Positions 1 to 8,950 of a stretch of DNA of 64,000 nt are shown here, one piece after another; positions within the stretch are counted from its first letter, which is position 1; the number at the start of each line of letters is the position of its first letter. The position numbers and the translations under genes were made by a program. This DNA comes from Chitinophaga sp. YR627 (GTDB lineage Bacteria; Bacteroidota; Bacteroidia; Chitinophagales; Chitinophagaceae): contig NZ_FOUX01000001.1 of NCBI RefSeq assembly GCF_900114995.1, positions 2,170,001 through 2,234,000 on the forward strand, read 5' to 3'. A model generated the notes under the pieces. That model made no database searches. It was given only the letters and a program-made list of their open reading frames with translations, and was not told where the DNA came from.

Positions 1-2426
1 TTCTGCAGTAACTCCGAGAAGGTCCTGATCTTACGCAGTGGTTCCTGCAGATCATGGCTGGCGATGTACGCGAATTGTTCAAGCTCTGAATTCTTCCGTA
101 ACAACTCAGAAGTACGCGCTTCCACTTTCTTTTCCAGTTCCTCTGCACTGTGTTGTAAGATATCCAGCGCATGCCGGTGCAATCGGGAAACCCTGATCTG
201 TGCACGTACTCTTGCCAGTAGTTCTTTTGCAGAAAATGGCTTCGTCAGGTAATCATCCGCACCAATGTCATAGCCTTCAATGGTTGCTTCCTCTCCTGCC
301 CTTGCAGACACCAGGATCACTGGTAATGAATGCGTTGCGGGGCTATGTTTTACATGATGCAATAGCTCGATCCCATCCATTTCCGGCATCATAACGTCAC
401 TGATGATCAGTTCCGGCTGATGTGTTTCTATTTTATCCAGCGCCAGTTTTCCATTGGCGGCTGTTTCGATGTAATATTGTTTTTCGAGCAGGCGTTGCAG
501 ATAGTCGCGCATGTCAGCATTGTCATCCACGATCAGGATACGTGCTTTTTCTTCACCTTCTTCGATCTTATCGATATCGATACCATTGTCATTCTGCTGG
601 CGGCTGAAATACATCGCCTCATTGACATATGCAGTATTAAGGCCGGATACATGATCATTCCCTTCGGCCACATTTTCTATGACCTGCTCTTCCGGCAGAT
701 GCGCTCTCCCCAGGGGTATCTTTACGACAAAAGTACTGCCTTTCCCTTCCTCACTCTCCACACTGATATCGCCGTTGTGCAGTTGCACCAGCTCCCGCAC
801 CAGTGAAAGACCGATACCTGTTCCTTCGAAGGAGCGTCCTTTACTTTGTTTCACCCGGTGGAAGCGCTCAAACATATTGGGCAGTTCGGACACCGGAATA
901 CCTACGCCGGTGTCACGTACGAGCAATACAGCGTGTTGATCACTTTCCTCCAGGATCACGCTGATGCTCCCCTGTAACGTGTATTTAAAGGCATTAGATA
1001 GGAGATTTAAGATAATCTTCTCCCACATGTCACGGTCCACATAAGCAGCCATAGAAAGGTCCTCACAGGTCACATTAAACTGCAATCCTGCGTGTTCCAC
1101 CGCCGCCCGGAAAGTACTCGCAATATCAGTAGTAACATTGCTGAGATTTACCGGGAAATACTGTGCCCTGACTTTGTCCGCTTCAATACGGCTGAAGTCC
1201 AGCAGCGTATTTACGAGACGAAGCAAACGCATAGCGTTACGATGAGTAGCTGCAACATTCGCTTCCTGTTGCCTGCTAAGCACACCGTCCTGTTGAGATA
1301 ACAGTTCTTCCAGTGGTCCTAGCATCAGCGTCAGCGGCGTGCGGAACTCATGACTGATATTGCTGAAAAAGGCAGTTTTCGCCCGGTCAATTTCCAGCAG
1401 TGCCTCCGCCCTTTTACGGGCTTCTTCTACTGTATGGACATTGACAATGCTATTCGCGATCTGATCGGCTACAAGCTGGAAAAAACTGGCGTACTTTTCA
1501 TCCAGCTGGCGGTGCGGATTAAGACCGACCACCAGCAGTGCAAATGGACAATCCTGCCCGTTTTGCATTACAGGGAGCACGAGTGCCTGGTCCGGACTGA
1601 TCTTCCAGATACCGGAAGGCAGGTTACCATATTTCTCACGGAGCCCTTCAATGGTCGCCGTACGGTTATGGGTGACGACATATGGGAACTGCCATTCGCC
1701 GGCAATACCACTTTCCAGATGAAGTATTTGTGGCAGCGCGTTCGCAGATAAGCGATCGTCTGTATTTGCGGCTGTCTGCAACGTGACTGTTTCTATATTC
1801 AGTTCGTACAGACAGGCAAAGGGGAAATCTGCAGGATTGTCCTTTAAGATCTCTATTGCGCGGGTATATACGTCAGCATCGTCACTTGCCTCTGCCAGAT
1901 ACCGTCCCAGATCTTTCAGCGTCCGGAGTTGCCTTTCACCAAGGATACGCTGGGTATCGTCGGTATTTGCGCAGATAATACCGCCTGTACCGCCTTCGTC
2001 GGCCGGTACCGGACTATAAGAGAAAGTATAATATGTTTCTTCGGGGTAGCCATTCCGTTCCATCAGCAGCAACAATGATTCATCATAAGTGCCGATGTTC
2101 TGCTGCATACATGCATCTACTCTGGGTCCTACCTCATGCCATATTTCCGTCCATACCTCACTGGCAGGACTTCCAAGTACGGCAGGGTGTTTTCCGCCGA
2201 GAATACTTCTATATGCATCGTTATACAGGTTAATCAAATCGCCACCCCACCATACAAACATGGGTTGCCGTGAAGTAAGCATAATGCGCACACAGGTCTT
2301 CAAACTTTGAGGCCACGCTTCAACAGGTCCTAATGGCGTTTTAGACCAATCCCTGGAGCGAATCAATTCTCCCATTTCACCGCCGCCGGTGAGGAATTCA
2401 GGGGTTACGGTCTTGGTTAGTTCCAT
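1..2426 (-). CDS. Hybrid sensor histidine kinase, partial (continues beyond the left edge)
   Basis: This gene reads without a stop from the ATG at 2426 to base 1, giving about 808 residues with the C-terminus outside the window. Domains in order: a PAS-like sensor (about 20-140), a GAF-like region (about 160-310), HisKA with phospho-acceptor His359 in the motif FFSNISHEFRTP, HATPase_c with DTGVGIP and GTGIGLSL motifs, a receiver domain with Asp677 (SDVMMPEMDG) and a KPF lysine motif, a coiled coil (about 755-785), and a second HisKA H-box at His791 (YIASHDLQEPLRK). No membrane segment is visible, so it is probably cytoplasmic. It lies 7 bp downstream of a CheY-like gene on the same strand and they probably form one operon. 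Signal unknown. The architecture is seen directly; the phosphorelay role follows from the families. Confidence 0.93.
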   Translation of the reverse strand, partial: MELTKTVTPEFLTGGGEMGELIRSRDWSKTPLGPVEAWPQSLKTCVRIMLTSRQPMFVWWGGDLINLYNDAYRSILGGKHPAVLGSPASEVWTEIWHEVGPRVDACMQQNIGTYDESLLLLMERNGYPEETYYTFSYSPVPADEGGTGGIICANTDDTQRILGERQLRTLKDLGRYLAEASDDADVYTRAIEILKDNPADFPFACLYELNIETVTLQTAANTDDRLSANALPQILHLESGIAGEWQFPYVVTHNRTATIEGLREKYGNLPSGIWKISPDQALVLPVMQNGQDCPFALLVVGLNPHRQLDEKYASFFQLVADQIANSIVNVHTVEEARKRAEALLEIDRAKTAFFSNISHEFRTPLTLMLGPLEELLSQQDGVLSRQQEANVAATHRNAMRLLRLVNTLLDFSRIEADKVRAQYFPVNLSNVTTDIASTFRAAVEHAGLQFNVTCEDLSMAAYVDRDMWEKIILNLLSNAFKYTLQGSISVILEESDQHAVLLVRDTGVGIPVSELPNMFERFHRVKQSKGRSFEGTGIGLSLVRELVQLHNGDISVESEEGKGSTFVVKIPLGRAHLPEEQVIENVAEGNDHVSGLNTAYVNEAMYFSRQQNDNGIDIDKIEEGEEKARILIVDDNADMRDYLQRLLEKQYYIETAANGKLALDKIETHQPELIISDVMMPEMDGIELLHHVKHSPATHSLPVILVSARAGEEATIEGYDIGADDYLTKPFSAKELLARVRAQIRVSRLHRHALDILQHSAEELEKKVEARTSELLRKNSELEQFAYIASHDLQEPLRKIRTFSELLQ

Positions 2427-2433
2427 AAAGTAT

Positions 2434-2838
2434 CTAAATCGTCTTAATCCTACCTCTCAAAACTTGCTCCAATCTTTTAATGAGTATGGAGATGCTGGGT
2501 GGCTTCACGATGTAGTCGGTGGCCCCTAACAGCTTTGTTTCTGTGATATCTTTCTCCTCTGAGGAAGTTGAGTATATAATGACAGGTGTCTCATTCAGGC
2601 GTGGTAGTTTCCTGATCTCGGTCAGGCATTCCCTCCCGTTCATCCGCACCATGTTCAGGTCCAGGAAAATAAAGTCGGGAATGAAGTCGCTGTCGATGTT
2701 GAGTTTATTCAGCGCCTCGATTCCATCATTTGCTGTGATGCAATGTATATCCGTATCTATTGAGCCAAGTGCCAGGGCAAAAATTTCCTGGTCATCGTCG
2801 TCGTCGTCAATTAAAAAACAAATGATCTTTTCCTGCAT
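2434..2838 (-). CDS. CheY-like single-domain response regulator
   Basis: 134 residues, a lone receiver domain with no output domain. The acidic pocket lies in a run of six Asp (11-16), the phospho-acceptor Asp sits in FLDLNMVRMNG, and the conserved lysine is in YIVKPPS. The poly-Asp run is encoded by a short triplet repeat in the DNA. Single receivers with the extended LNM motif are common in Bacteroidota and often pass phosphate to or from hybrid kinases. The gene lies directly upstream of the hybrid kinase ending at the left edge (7-bp gap), which suggests that they work together. Function beyond phosphotransfer cannot be read from sequence. Confidence 0.9.
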   Translation of the reverse strand: MQEKIICFLIDDDDDDQEIFALALGSIDTDIHCITANDGIEALNKLNIDSDFIPDFIFLDLNMVRMNGRECLTEIRKLPRLNETPVIIYSTSSEEKDITETKLLGATDYIVKPPSISILIKRLEQVLRGRIKTI

Positions 2839-2851
2839 AGTGTGTCAAAAC

Positions 2852-2877
2852 TTACCCAATATAATAAATTTGGGTAA
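2852..2877. repeat. 8-bp inverted repeat upstream of the CheY-like gene
   Basis: TTACCCAA (2852-2859) and TTGGGTAA (2870-2877) form a perfect inverted repeat with a 10-bp AT-rich spacer, 14 bp upstream of the regulator's start codon. The position suits an operator or promoter-proximal site. Function is inferred only. Confidence 0.4.
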
Positions 2878-2950
2878 CTGATGTGTTTAGAATTAAAACA
2901 TAAGTATTCCTTATCTGAAACTATATGGAGGAAATAGTAAGGAAAGCTGC

Positions 2951-2983
2951 AAACAAAAAAACCCGGAACACAGGTCCCGGGTT
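2951..2983 (-). terminator. Rho-independent terminator of infC
   Basis: A 7-bp stem (2960-2966 with 2977-2983) and a 10-base loop, followed on the minus strand by a T-rich run. It lies just past the infC stop and marks the end of the thrS-infC transcript. Confidence 0.85.
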
Positions 2984-3029
2984 CATTCGATATAATTGCA
3001 CCAAGTAAATAAAGCGGATTAAGTTCCTA

Positions 3030-3749
3030 TTACTCAGGTTTACCTTCAGATGGAGTCGGCGCAGGACGCGGCTCTCTTGGCTGCTGAGGGCGTTCTTCTC
3101 TCGGACGGTCATCCTTTGGACGATCCTCTTTCGGACGATCTTCTTTAGAACCCTCAGATTTTTTCTTAGCACTCTTAGGTGCGAAGATCGCGATCATGCG
3201 TTTACCTTCCATTGTCGGCATACCTTCCAGGGCGCCTACTTCAGCCAGCCTTTCAGCGAACTTTAGCAGAATCAGCTCACCACGTTCTTTAAACATGATC
3301 GCACGACCCTTGAACTGTACATATGTTTTTACCTTGTTACCATCCTTCAGGAATTTCTCAGCGTGTTTCGCTTTGAAATCGAAGTCATGGTCATCTGTAT
3401 TTGGCGTGAAACGAATTTCCTTCACCTCGCTCTTATGAGCTTTCGCCTTCATCTCCTTTTCCTTCTTCTTCTTTTCGTAGAGGAATTTGTTATAGTCGAT
3501 GATACGGCATACCGGAGGTACGGCATTAGGGGAAATCTCAACCAGATCCAGCCCCTGCTCTTCTGCCATGCGCAGGGCTTCCTCTGTACGATATACCCCA
3601 ACCTCAATGTTTTCACCTACCAATCGCACTTCAGGCACACGAATCATTCTGTTCGTGCGGTGCTCTTGCTGTTGTTCTCTGCGAAAGTTAGGATTTCTAC
3701 CCCTGTTGGGATTGTTACTGTTAAAACTTGGTCTGGGTCCTTGTGGCAT
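3030..3749 (-). CDS. infC: Translation initiation factor IF-3
   Basis: 239 residues. IF-3 binds the 30S subunit, keeps subunits apart and checks start-codon/initiator-tRNA pairing. The N-terminal domain (about 30-100) contains RMIRVPEVRLVGE and GLDLVEISPNAVPPVCRI; the C-terminal domain (about 110-190) contains EIRFTPNTDDHD and EGMPTMEGKRMI. It is longer than the E. coli protein (about 180 residues) because of a roughly 45-residue tail of charged repeats such as KEDRP and REERP, plus a short basic N-terminal extension. Here the start appears to be ATG rather than the rare AUU start known from E. coli. It lies downstream of thrS on the same strand. rpmI and rplT, usual partners in many bacteria, do not follow. 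Confidence 0.96.
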   Translation of the reverse strand: MPQGPRPSFNSNNPNRGRNPNFRREQQQEHRTNRMIRVPEVRLVGENIEVGVYRTEEALRMAEEQGLDLVEISPNAVPPVCRIIDYNKFLYEKKKKEKEMKAKAHKSEVKEIRFTPNTDDHDFDFKAKHAEKFLKDGNKVKTYVQFKGRAIMFKERGELILLKFAERLAEVGALEGMPTMEGKRMIAIFAPKSAKKKSEGSKEDRPKEDRPKDDRPREERPQQPREPRPAPTPSEGKPE

Positions 3750-3790
3750 TAAAAAAAATAAAGTTACTAATTAATAATTGTCAGTATGTG

Positions 3791-3875
3791 GTCCATAGTC
3801 CACGAACAGCGTCTTAGAGATTGGTCGCCCGGCGGGTGATCTGAATCCGCAGACAGTCATCTGTAATCTATGGAC
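3791..3875 (-). promoter_or_regulatory. Possible structured leader between thrS and infC
   Basis: GTCCATAG at 3791-3798 is the exact reverse complement of CTATGGAC at 3868-3875. The pair encloses about 69 bases that hold a smaller hairpin (ACAG/CTGT near 3853-3864). In the infC transcript this would form a closed stem-loop 42-126 bases before the infC start. Autoregulatory leaders are known in thrS-infC-rpmI-rplT operons of other phyla, but I do not recognise this one as a described family. Confidence 0.35.
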
Positions 3876-3956
3876 TATAAAGCAATTAACGTACCCGAAA
3901 ATACAAAAGTTCAATTAGTTAAAAATATATTTTATGATCTTTTGTACAGAATTGAA

Positions 3957-5897
3957 TTATTCGAATGGTTTCCTGCTGACTACTTCCTCTTTTACGAGTG
4001 CAATGAATTGCTCAATGTCCATCGCGCCGAGGTCGCCTTTAGCTTGTCTGCGTACCGCAACTTTGCCTTCAGCAGCTTCCTTCTCACCGAGAACGAGCAT
4101 ATAAGGTACTTTTGCAAGTTCAGTCTCCCTGATCTTTTTACCTATCTTCTCGCTACGGTCATCAATTTCTGCGCGAATTTCGACATTTTTCAGCAATTCT
4201 GCTACTTTTTCCGCATATTCCTGGTTCTTGTCACTGATTGGCAGGATCTTCACCTGTGTTGGCGTCAGCCACAGCGGGAATTTACCGCCACAGTGTTCGA
4301 TCAGTACCGCAATGAAACGCTCCAGTGAACCGAATGGTGCACGGTGGATCATCACAGGGCGGTGTTTCTGGTTGTCAGCGCCTACATACTCCAGTTCGAA
4401 ACGCTCGGGCAGGTTATAGTCCACCTGGATGGTACCCAGCTGCCATTTACGGCCGAGGGCGTCTTTTACCATGAAGTCCAGTTTTGGTCCGTAAAACGCT
4501 GCTTCGCCATACTCTACTACAGTTTTCAGGCCTTTTTCAGCTGCCGATTCAATAATCGCCTGCTCAGCCAGGTTCCAGTTTTCATCACTACCGATATATT
4601 TAGCCCTGTCTTCCTGATCACGCAGGGAGATCTGAGCAGTATAATCGGTGAAATTCAGACTTTTGAACACATGTAATACCAGGTCGATCACTTTACAGAA
4701 CTCTTCTTTTACCTGGTCAGGACGACAGAACAAATGCGCGTCATCCTGCGTAAACCCACGTACACGGGTCAGACCATGGAGTTCACCATGCTGCTCGTAA
4801 CGGTATACGGTACCGAATTCTGCAAAACGTACCGGCAGGTCTTTATAGCTCTTCGGACTGGATTTGTAAATTTCACAGTGGTGCGGACAGTTCATCGGTT
4901 TCAGCATGAACTCCTCACCTTCTTCCGGTGTATGAATCGGCTGGAAGCTGTCTTTACCATATTTTTCGTAGTGACCGGAAGTGACATACAGGTTCTTGCT
5001 ACCGATATGCGGCGTTACTACCGGCAGATAACCACTTTCGAGCTGTGCTTTCTGCAGGAAGCTTTGCAGGCGTTCACGCAGCATAGCACCCTTTGGCAAC
5101 CATAAAGGCAGACCAAGACCTACTTTTTCAGAGAAAGTGAACAGTTCCAGTTCTTTACCCAGTTTACGATGGTCACGTTTTTTCGCCTCTTCTACCAGGT
5201 GCAGGTATTCATCCAGCTCCTTCTGACTAGGGAAAGTGATACCGTAAATACGGGTCAGCATCTTATTCTTCTCATTACCACGCCAGTAAGCGCCGGCAAT
5301 GCTGGTCAGCTTGATAGCTTTGATGAAACCGGTGTTCGGAATGTGTGGTCCGCGACACAGGTCCGTAAAGTTACCTTGTGTATAGAAAGTGATGGTACCA
5401 TCCGCCAGGTCCCTGATCAGTTCCAGCTTGTATTCATCGTTCTTTTCAGTGAAATATTTTTCTGCGTCGGCTTTGCTCACATCACGGCGCTCGTAAACGC
5501 TGTTCTTCTTAGCCAGTTCAGCCATCTTGTCGCCGATCTTTTGCAGATCTTCGTCAGAAATGCTGCGTCCTCCCAGGTCAATATCGTAGTAGAACCCGTT
5601 TTCGATAGCAGGTCCGATACCCAGTTTCACTCCGGGATACAGCGCTTCCAGTGCCTCTGCCATCAGGTGGGCAGAAGAGTGCCACATGGTAGATTTGCCG
5701 TCCGTGTCGTTCCATGTCAATAGCTGCAGCGTGCCATCCGTTGTAATGGGGCGGGACGCATCCGTCACCTCGCCATTAAATTTAGCGGCCAAAACTTTTC
5801 TTGCCAATCCTTCGCTGATGGACTTGGCAACATCCATAGCAGTTACTCCTGCTTCATACTGACGAACTGCGCCATCCGGTAGTGTAATGTTGATCAT
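3957..5897 (-). CDS. thrS: Threonyl-tRNA synthetase
   Basis: 646 residues, normal full length. It charges tRNA-Thr with threonine and edits mischarged serine. An N-terminal TGS domain (1-60) is followed by the editing domain (about 70-225, with [11 protein letters not shown]), the class II catalytic core (about 240-535) and a C-terminal anticodon-binding domain (about 540-640). Zinc ligands are visible as Cys in MNCPHHC, His in DDAHLF and His in [10 protein letters not shown]. It lies upstream of infC with a 207-bp gap on the same strand. Confidence 0.98.
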   Translation of the reverse strand: MINITLPDGAVRQYEAGVTAMDVAKSISEGLARKVLAAKFNGEVTDASRPITTDGTLQLLTWNDTDGKSTMWHSSAHLMAEALEALYPGVKLGIGPAIENGFYYDIDLGGRSISDEDLQKIGDKMAELAKKNSVYERRDVSKADAEKYFTEKNDEYKLELIRDLADGTITFYTQGNFTDLCRGPHIPNTGFIKAIKLTSIAGAYWRGNEKNKMLTRIYGITFPSQKELDEYLHLVEEAKKRDHRKLGKELELFTFSEKVGLGLPLWLPKGAMLRERLQSFLQKAQLESGYLPVVTPHIGSKNLYVTSGHYEKYGKDSFQPIHTPEEGEEFMLKPMNCPHHCEIYKSSPKSYKDLPVRFAEFGTVYRYEQHGELHGLTRVRGFTQDDAHLFCRPDQVKEEFCKVIDLVLHVFKSLNFTDYTAQISLRDQEDRAKYIGSDENWNLAEQAIIESAAEKGLKTVVEYGEAAFYGPKLDFMVKDALGRKWQLGTIQVDYNLPERFELEYVGADNQKHRPVMIHRAPFGSLERFIAVLIEHCGGKFPLWLTPTQVKILPISDKNQEYAEKVAELLKNVEIRAEIDDRSEKIGKKIRETELAKVPYMLVLGEKEAAEGKVAVRRQAKGDLGAMDIEQFIALVKEEVVSRKPFE

Positions 5898-5974
5898 ACG
5901 ATTTGAGCTGTTATTCTACAGCTGATTGCTGTTTGCTTTTATGTTGATTTTAAATAGCCTATAAAATCGGCTTG

Positions 5975-5982
5975 CGAAGTTA
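5975..5982 (-). promoter_or_regulatory. Possible -7 element for thrS
   Basis: On the minus strand this reads TAACTTCG, one base from the Bacteroidota -7 consensus TAnnTTTG, about 78 bp before the thrS start. Tentative because of the mismatch. Confidence 0.35.
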
Positions 5983-6052
5983 AGAAAAATGACGGCATTT
6001 TTGTATATCAAATGTAATGGCCCTCACTGCATTCTTACCTCATGTGTAAAGT

Positions 6053-6616
6053 TTAATAACTTAAACTGTCCGTAACCTCCACACATCCCAGCATTCCGTT
6101 ACCGAAAAAGGGATTCTGTAATTTACTGCTTTTACTCATCCAATACGCACCACGATCATTAAATGCCATCGGACAGTACTGTCTGTAAACCGTACTTCCC
6201 TTCAGCCCTGTCGCCTGGATAATATCATACAGCATATCCGACACCATCCCGAAACCAGCTCTTTTCTCTTCAATATCCTGCTCTCCCAGTACGCCCGCCA
6301 GTTCAGCACTGATACTGCCGGTTGCACTCCGGATCGCCTCCAGTTTTACGGAGTCCATCTGTAATGCGCCCAGCGGCAAACTGTCAACATGCTGTTTCAG
6401 AATACCTGCCCATTTGTTAACATAGGTCGCGTTCCCCTGGGAAAAACCGTCGGTGAGGTCATAATAAGCATCCATCGTTACTTGCAGAGAATCATAGAAT
6501 TGTGCTGCATATGGCGCCTTCAGGTGTTCCTGTGGGGCGGCTCCGGCAGGCTCCTTTTTAACAGATCCGTTACAGGCAAAGAATGCGATGATAACCAGAA
6601 ATATAGCTGACCTCAT
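6053..6616 (-). CDS. DUF3347-type lipoprotein
   Basis: 187 residues. A lipoprotein signal peptide ends at a lipobox (AFFAC, Cys at about residue 15), so the protein is probably anchored in a cell-envelope membrane. The body matches the DUF3347 pattern: a helical region followed by YCPMAFNDRGAYWMS and a PFFG..MLGC motif near the C-terminus. DUF3347 domains are often found with copper/silver efflux proteins and the CPM and Cys motifs could bind metal, but this is inference from the family. The gene is divergent from the ABC-F ATPase and has its own -7 element. Confidence 0.75.
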   Translation of the reverse strand: MRSAIFLVIIAFFACNGSVKKEPAGAAPQEHLKAPYAAQFYDSLQVTMDAYYDLTDGFSQGNATYVNKWAGILKQHVDSLPLGALQMDSVKLEAIRSATGSISAELAGVLGEQDIEEKRAGFGMVSDMLYDIIQATGLKGSTVYRQYCPMAFNDRGAYWMSKSSKLQNPFFGNGMLGCVEVTDSLSY

Positions 6617-6637
6617 GTTTTATTTCACTTTTGCCGC

Positions 6638-6645
6638 CAAAGATA
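6638..6645 (-). promoter_or_regulatory. -7 promoter element (TATCTTTG) of the DUF3347 gene
   Basis: Exact match to TAnnTTTG on the minus strand, 22 bp before the start codon. No clear -33 TTTG was found. Confidence 0.55.
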
Positions 6646-6700
6646 ATTGAATCAGTCGATAGAAGTGTCTGCCCCCCTATGGACTCTCCCTGAAAAGCAC

Positions 6701-6708
6701 TAACTTTG
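6701..6708 (+). promoter_or_regulatory. -7 promoter element (TAACTTTG) of the ABC-F gene
   Basis: Exact match to TAnnTTTG, 22 bp before the start at 6731. Together with the element at 6638-6645 it makes a divergent promoter pair. Confidence 0.55.
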
Positions 6709-6730
6709 CACCTCTCAATTAAATTTTCAC

Positions 6731-8728
6731 ATGCTGATAGCACTACAGGATATCACTTTTGAGTTTGGCGCAAGGGCCATTGTTGAAGATGCTTCATGGC
6801 ACATTGTACCGGGAGACCGTGTAGGTCTGATCGGATTGAACGGGACCGGAAAATCTACCATTCTGCGTGTCATCAATGGTGAATACACCGTTTCAAAAGG
6901 TAGCGTAAACAAGATCAAAAACCTCTCACTCGGATTCTTTAACCAGGATCTCCTCAGTTTTGAATCGGATGAATCTATCCTGAATGTGGGCATGACAGCT
7001 TTTGAGGCCGCCCTCAAACTGGAAAAAGATATTGAGCGTATCACCCTCGAACTGGAAACCAATGAGGCAGAAGCCCTGCTCATGGAATATGCCGACAAAC
7101 TCCATGAGTTTGAAGCCCTCGACGGTTATAATATGCGGCACAAAACCGCCCAGGTACTGGAAGGTCTCGGCTTTTCCACCGCCGATCTGGAACGTCCCTA
7201 CAACCAGTTCTCCGGAGGTTGGCGTATGCGTGTACTCCTGGCAAAACTGATCCTCCAGCAGCCGGACGTACTCATGCTCGATGAGCCAACGAACCACCTT
7301 GACCTTCCTTCCATCGAATGGCTGGAGAAATACCTCCTGGGATACAACGGCGCCGTGATCATCGTATCGCACGACCGTTTCTTCCTGGACAGAATGGTGA
7401 ATAAGATCGTAGAACTCTACCAGCAGCAGTTACACCACTATGCCGGTAACTATGAAGACTACGAACAGGAAAAAGACCTCCGCCGCGAAATGCAGCAGCG
7501 CGCCTATGAAAACCAGCAGGATTATATCCGCCAGCAGGAACGTTTTATCGAGCGCTTTAAAGCAAAAGCTTCCAAAGCTGCTCAGGCTCAGAGTATTGCC
7601 AAACGCCTCGACAGACTCGAAAGAGTGGAACAGGTTGACAACGGTCCTTCCAAGATCCGTATCAACTTCACCCCTGATAAAATGCCTGGTAAGATCATTA
7701 CCACACTTAATAACGTTACCAAACGCTTTGGTAATCTGACGATTCTCGAAAACGCCAGCGCAGAAATCAACCGTGGTGATAAGATCGCGCTGATCGGTGC
7801 GAACGGTAAAGGTAAATCCACCCTGCTGCGTGTAATAGCCGGCGTTGAACCAATGGAAGGCGAACGTATCGGCGGTCACAACGTCGTACAAAGCTTCTAC
7901 GCACAGCACCAGCTGGAAAGCCTTGACCTGAACAGCGAAATCCTAGACGAACTGAAAAACTTCGGTAGCGGTCGTACGGAAGTAGAACTCCGCGCCCTGC
8001 TGGGTTGCTTCCTCTTTACCGGCGACGATGTATATAAAAGGATCAAGATCCTATCCGGAGGTGAGAAAGCACGTGTGGCCCTGGCCAAAACAATCATCAG
8101 TCAGGCGAACTTCCTCCTGCTCGATGAGCCGACGAACCACCTGGATATGAACTCTGTACAGATGCTGATCGACGCACTGGCACAATACGACGGTACCTAT
8201 GTGCTTGTATCGCACGACCGTTACTTCGTGAGCCAGACTGCCAACAAGATCTGGGAAATCGTTGACGGTGAGATCAAAGAATTCAAAGGCACCTACACCG
8301 AGTGGGAAGAATTCAAAAAGCGTCAGGCAGATGCTGCAAAGCTGGCTGCCGGCGATAAAAATGCCAGTGAATCAAAAAAAAAAGAAGTAAAGACAGAGCG
8401 ACCAGCGAATAACAATAATAACAACAACTATTCCGGTAATAAGAACAACGCCAAAGCCGACACTCAGCAGAAAAATGCCCCTTTTGATAAGGATAAACAA
8501 AAGGAACTACAGAAGTACAAGCGCCAGTTCCAGCAACTGGAAGAGCAACTGGCCAAACTGAATGAGAAAAAAGCGACAATTGAAACTGCCATGAACAACC
8601 CTGACGTATATGCCGACAGGAAAAAGTTCCAGCAGCTGGAAACTGAATATAATCAGTTAGGTAAAGAACTGAAGCAGGCAACGGAAGAGTATGAAAAAGT
8701 ATTCGAAATACTGATGGAACTGGAATAA
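6731..8728 (+). CDS. ABC-F family ATP-binding protein (Uup/EttA-like)
   Basis: 665 residues, two ABC ATPase domains and no membrane segments. ABC-F proteins act on the ribosome, relieving stalls or giving antibiotic protection. Domain 1 (about 1-250): Walker A GLNGTGKS, signature FSGGWRMRVLLAKL, Walker B LMLDEPTNHLD. The inter-domain P-site linker (about 245-310) is charged and helical. Domain 2 (about 320-535): Walker A GANGKGKS, signature LSGGEKARVALAKT, Walker B LLLDEPTNHLD. A low-complexity Asn/Lys-rich linker (about 550-590) leads to a C-terminal Uup-like coiled coil (about 595-660). Which ABC-F subfamily it belongs to cannot be settled by eye; no sign points to a dedicated resistance factor. 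Confidence 0.93.
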   Translation: MLIALQDITFEFGARAIVEDASWHIVPGDRVGLIGLNGTGKSTILRVINGEYTVSKGSVNKIKNLSLGFFNQDLLSFESDESILNVGMTAFEAALKLEKDIERITLELETNEAEALLMEYADKLHEFEALDGYNMRHKTAQVLEGLGFSTADLERPYNQFSGGWRMRVLLAKLILQQPDVLMLDEPTNHLDLPSIEWLEKYLLGYNGAVIIVSHDRFFLDRMVNKIVELYQQQLHHYAGNYEDYEQEKDLRREMQQRAYENQQDYIRQQERFIERFKAKASKAAQAQSIAKRLDRLERVEQVDNGPSKIRINFTPDKMPGKIITTLNNVTKRFGNLTILENASAEINRGDKIALIGANGKGKSTLLRVIAGVEPMEGERIGGHNVVQSFYAQHQLESLDLNSEILDELKNFGSGRTEVELRALLGCFLFTGDDVYKRIKILSGGEKARVALAKTIISQANFLLLDEPTNHLDMNSVQMLIDALAQYDGTYVLVSHDRYFVSQTANKIWEIVDGEIKEFKGTYTEWEEFKKRQADAAKLAAGDKNASESKKKEVKTERPANNNNNNNYSGNKNNAKADTQQKNAPFDKDKQKELQKYKRQFQQLEEQLAKLNEKKATIETAMNNPDVYADRKKFQQLETEYNQLGKELKQATEEYEKVFEILMELE

Positions 8729-8791
8729 CTATAGTTAATTGAATACCTGACAGCCAACTATCAGCCATAAAGTATTCATTATCTTCATACC

Positions 8792-8844
8792 CGCCGGGAA
8801 GTAAATATTGAAGGTCCTACACCATAAATATTTGCTTCCCGGCG
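8792..8844 (+). repeat. Long hairpin (18-bp arms) between the ABC-F gene and the response regulator
   Basis: Arms 8792-8809 and 8827-8844 pair over 18 positions, with one position that is a G-U wobble only in plus-strand RNA. The loop is 17 bases. It could end the ABC-F transcript, but no T-run follows, so it may be a stability or leader element for the two-component genes. Confidence 0.6.
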
Positions 8845-8874
8845 TCAGTTTTAAAGTACAACAGCAAAACTGAC
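8844..8874 (+). repeat. Second inverted repeat abutting the long hairpin
   Basis: GTCAGTTTT (8844-8852) and AAAACTGAC (8866-8874) are perfect reverse complements with a 13-base loop. The first arm shares base 8844 with the previous hairpin. It lies about 77 bp before the response regulator start. Confidence 0.55.
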
Positions 8875-8950
8875 AGCTTTAACCGCAACCCGGACAACCG
8901 ATACTGAAAGCAAACTCGTATCTTCAGGCCGGAGAAACATATATAATATT

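Noticed and set aside
2921..3172. An 83-codon minus-strand open frame overlapping the infC tail
   Set aside because: It runs in another frame through the charged repeat of infC and across the terminator.
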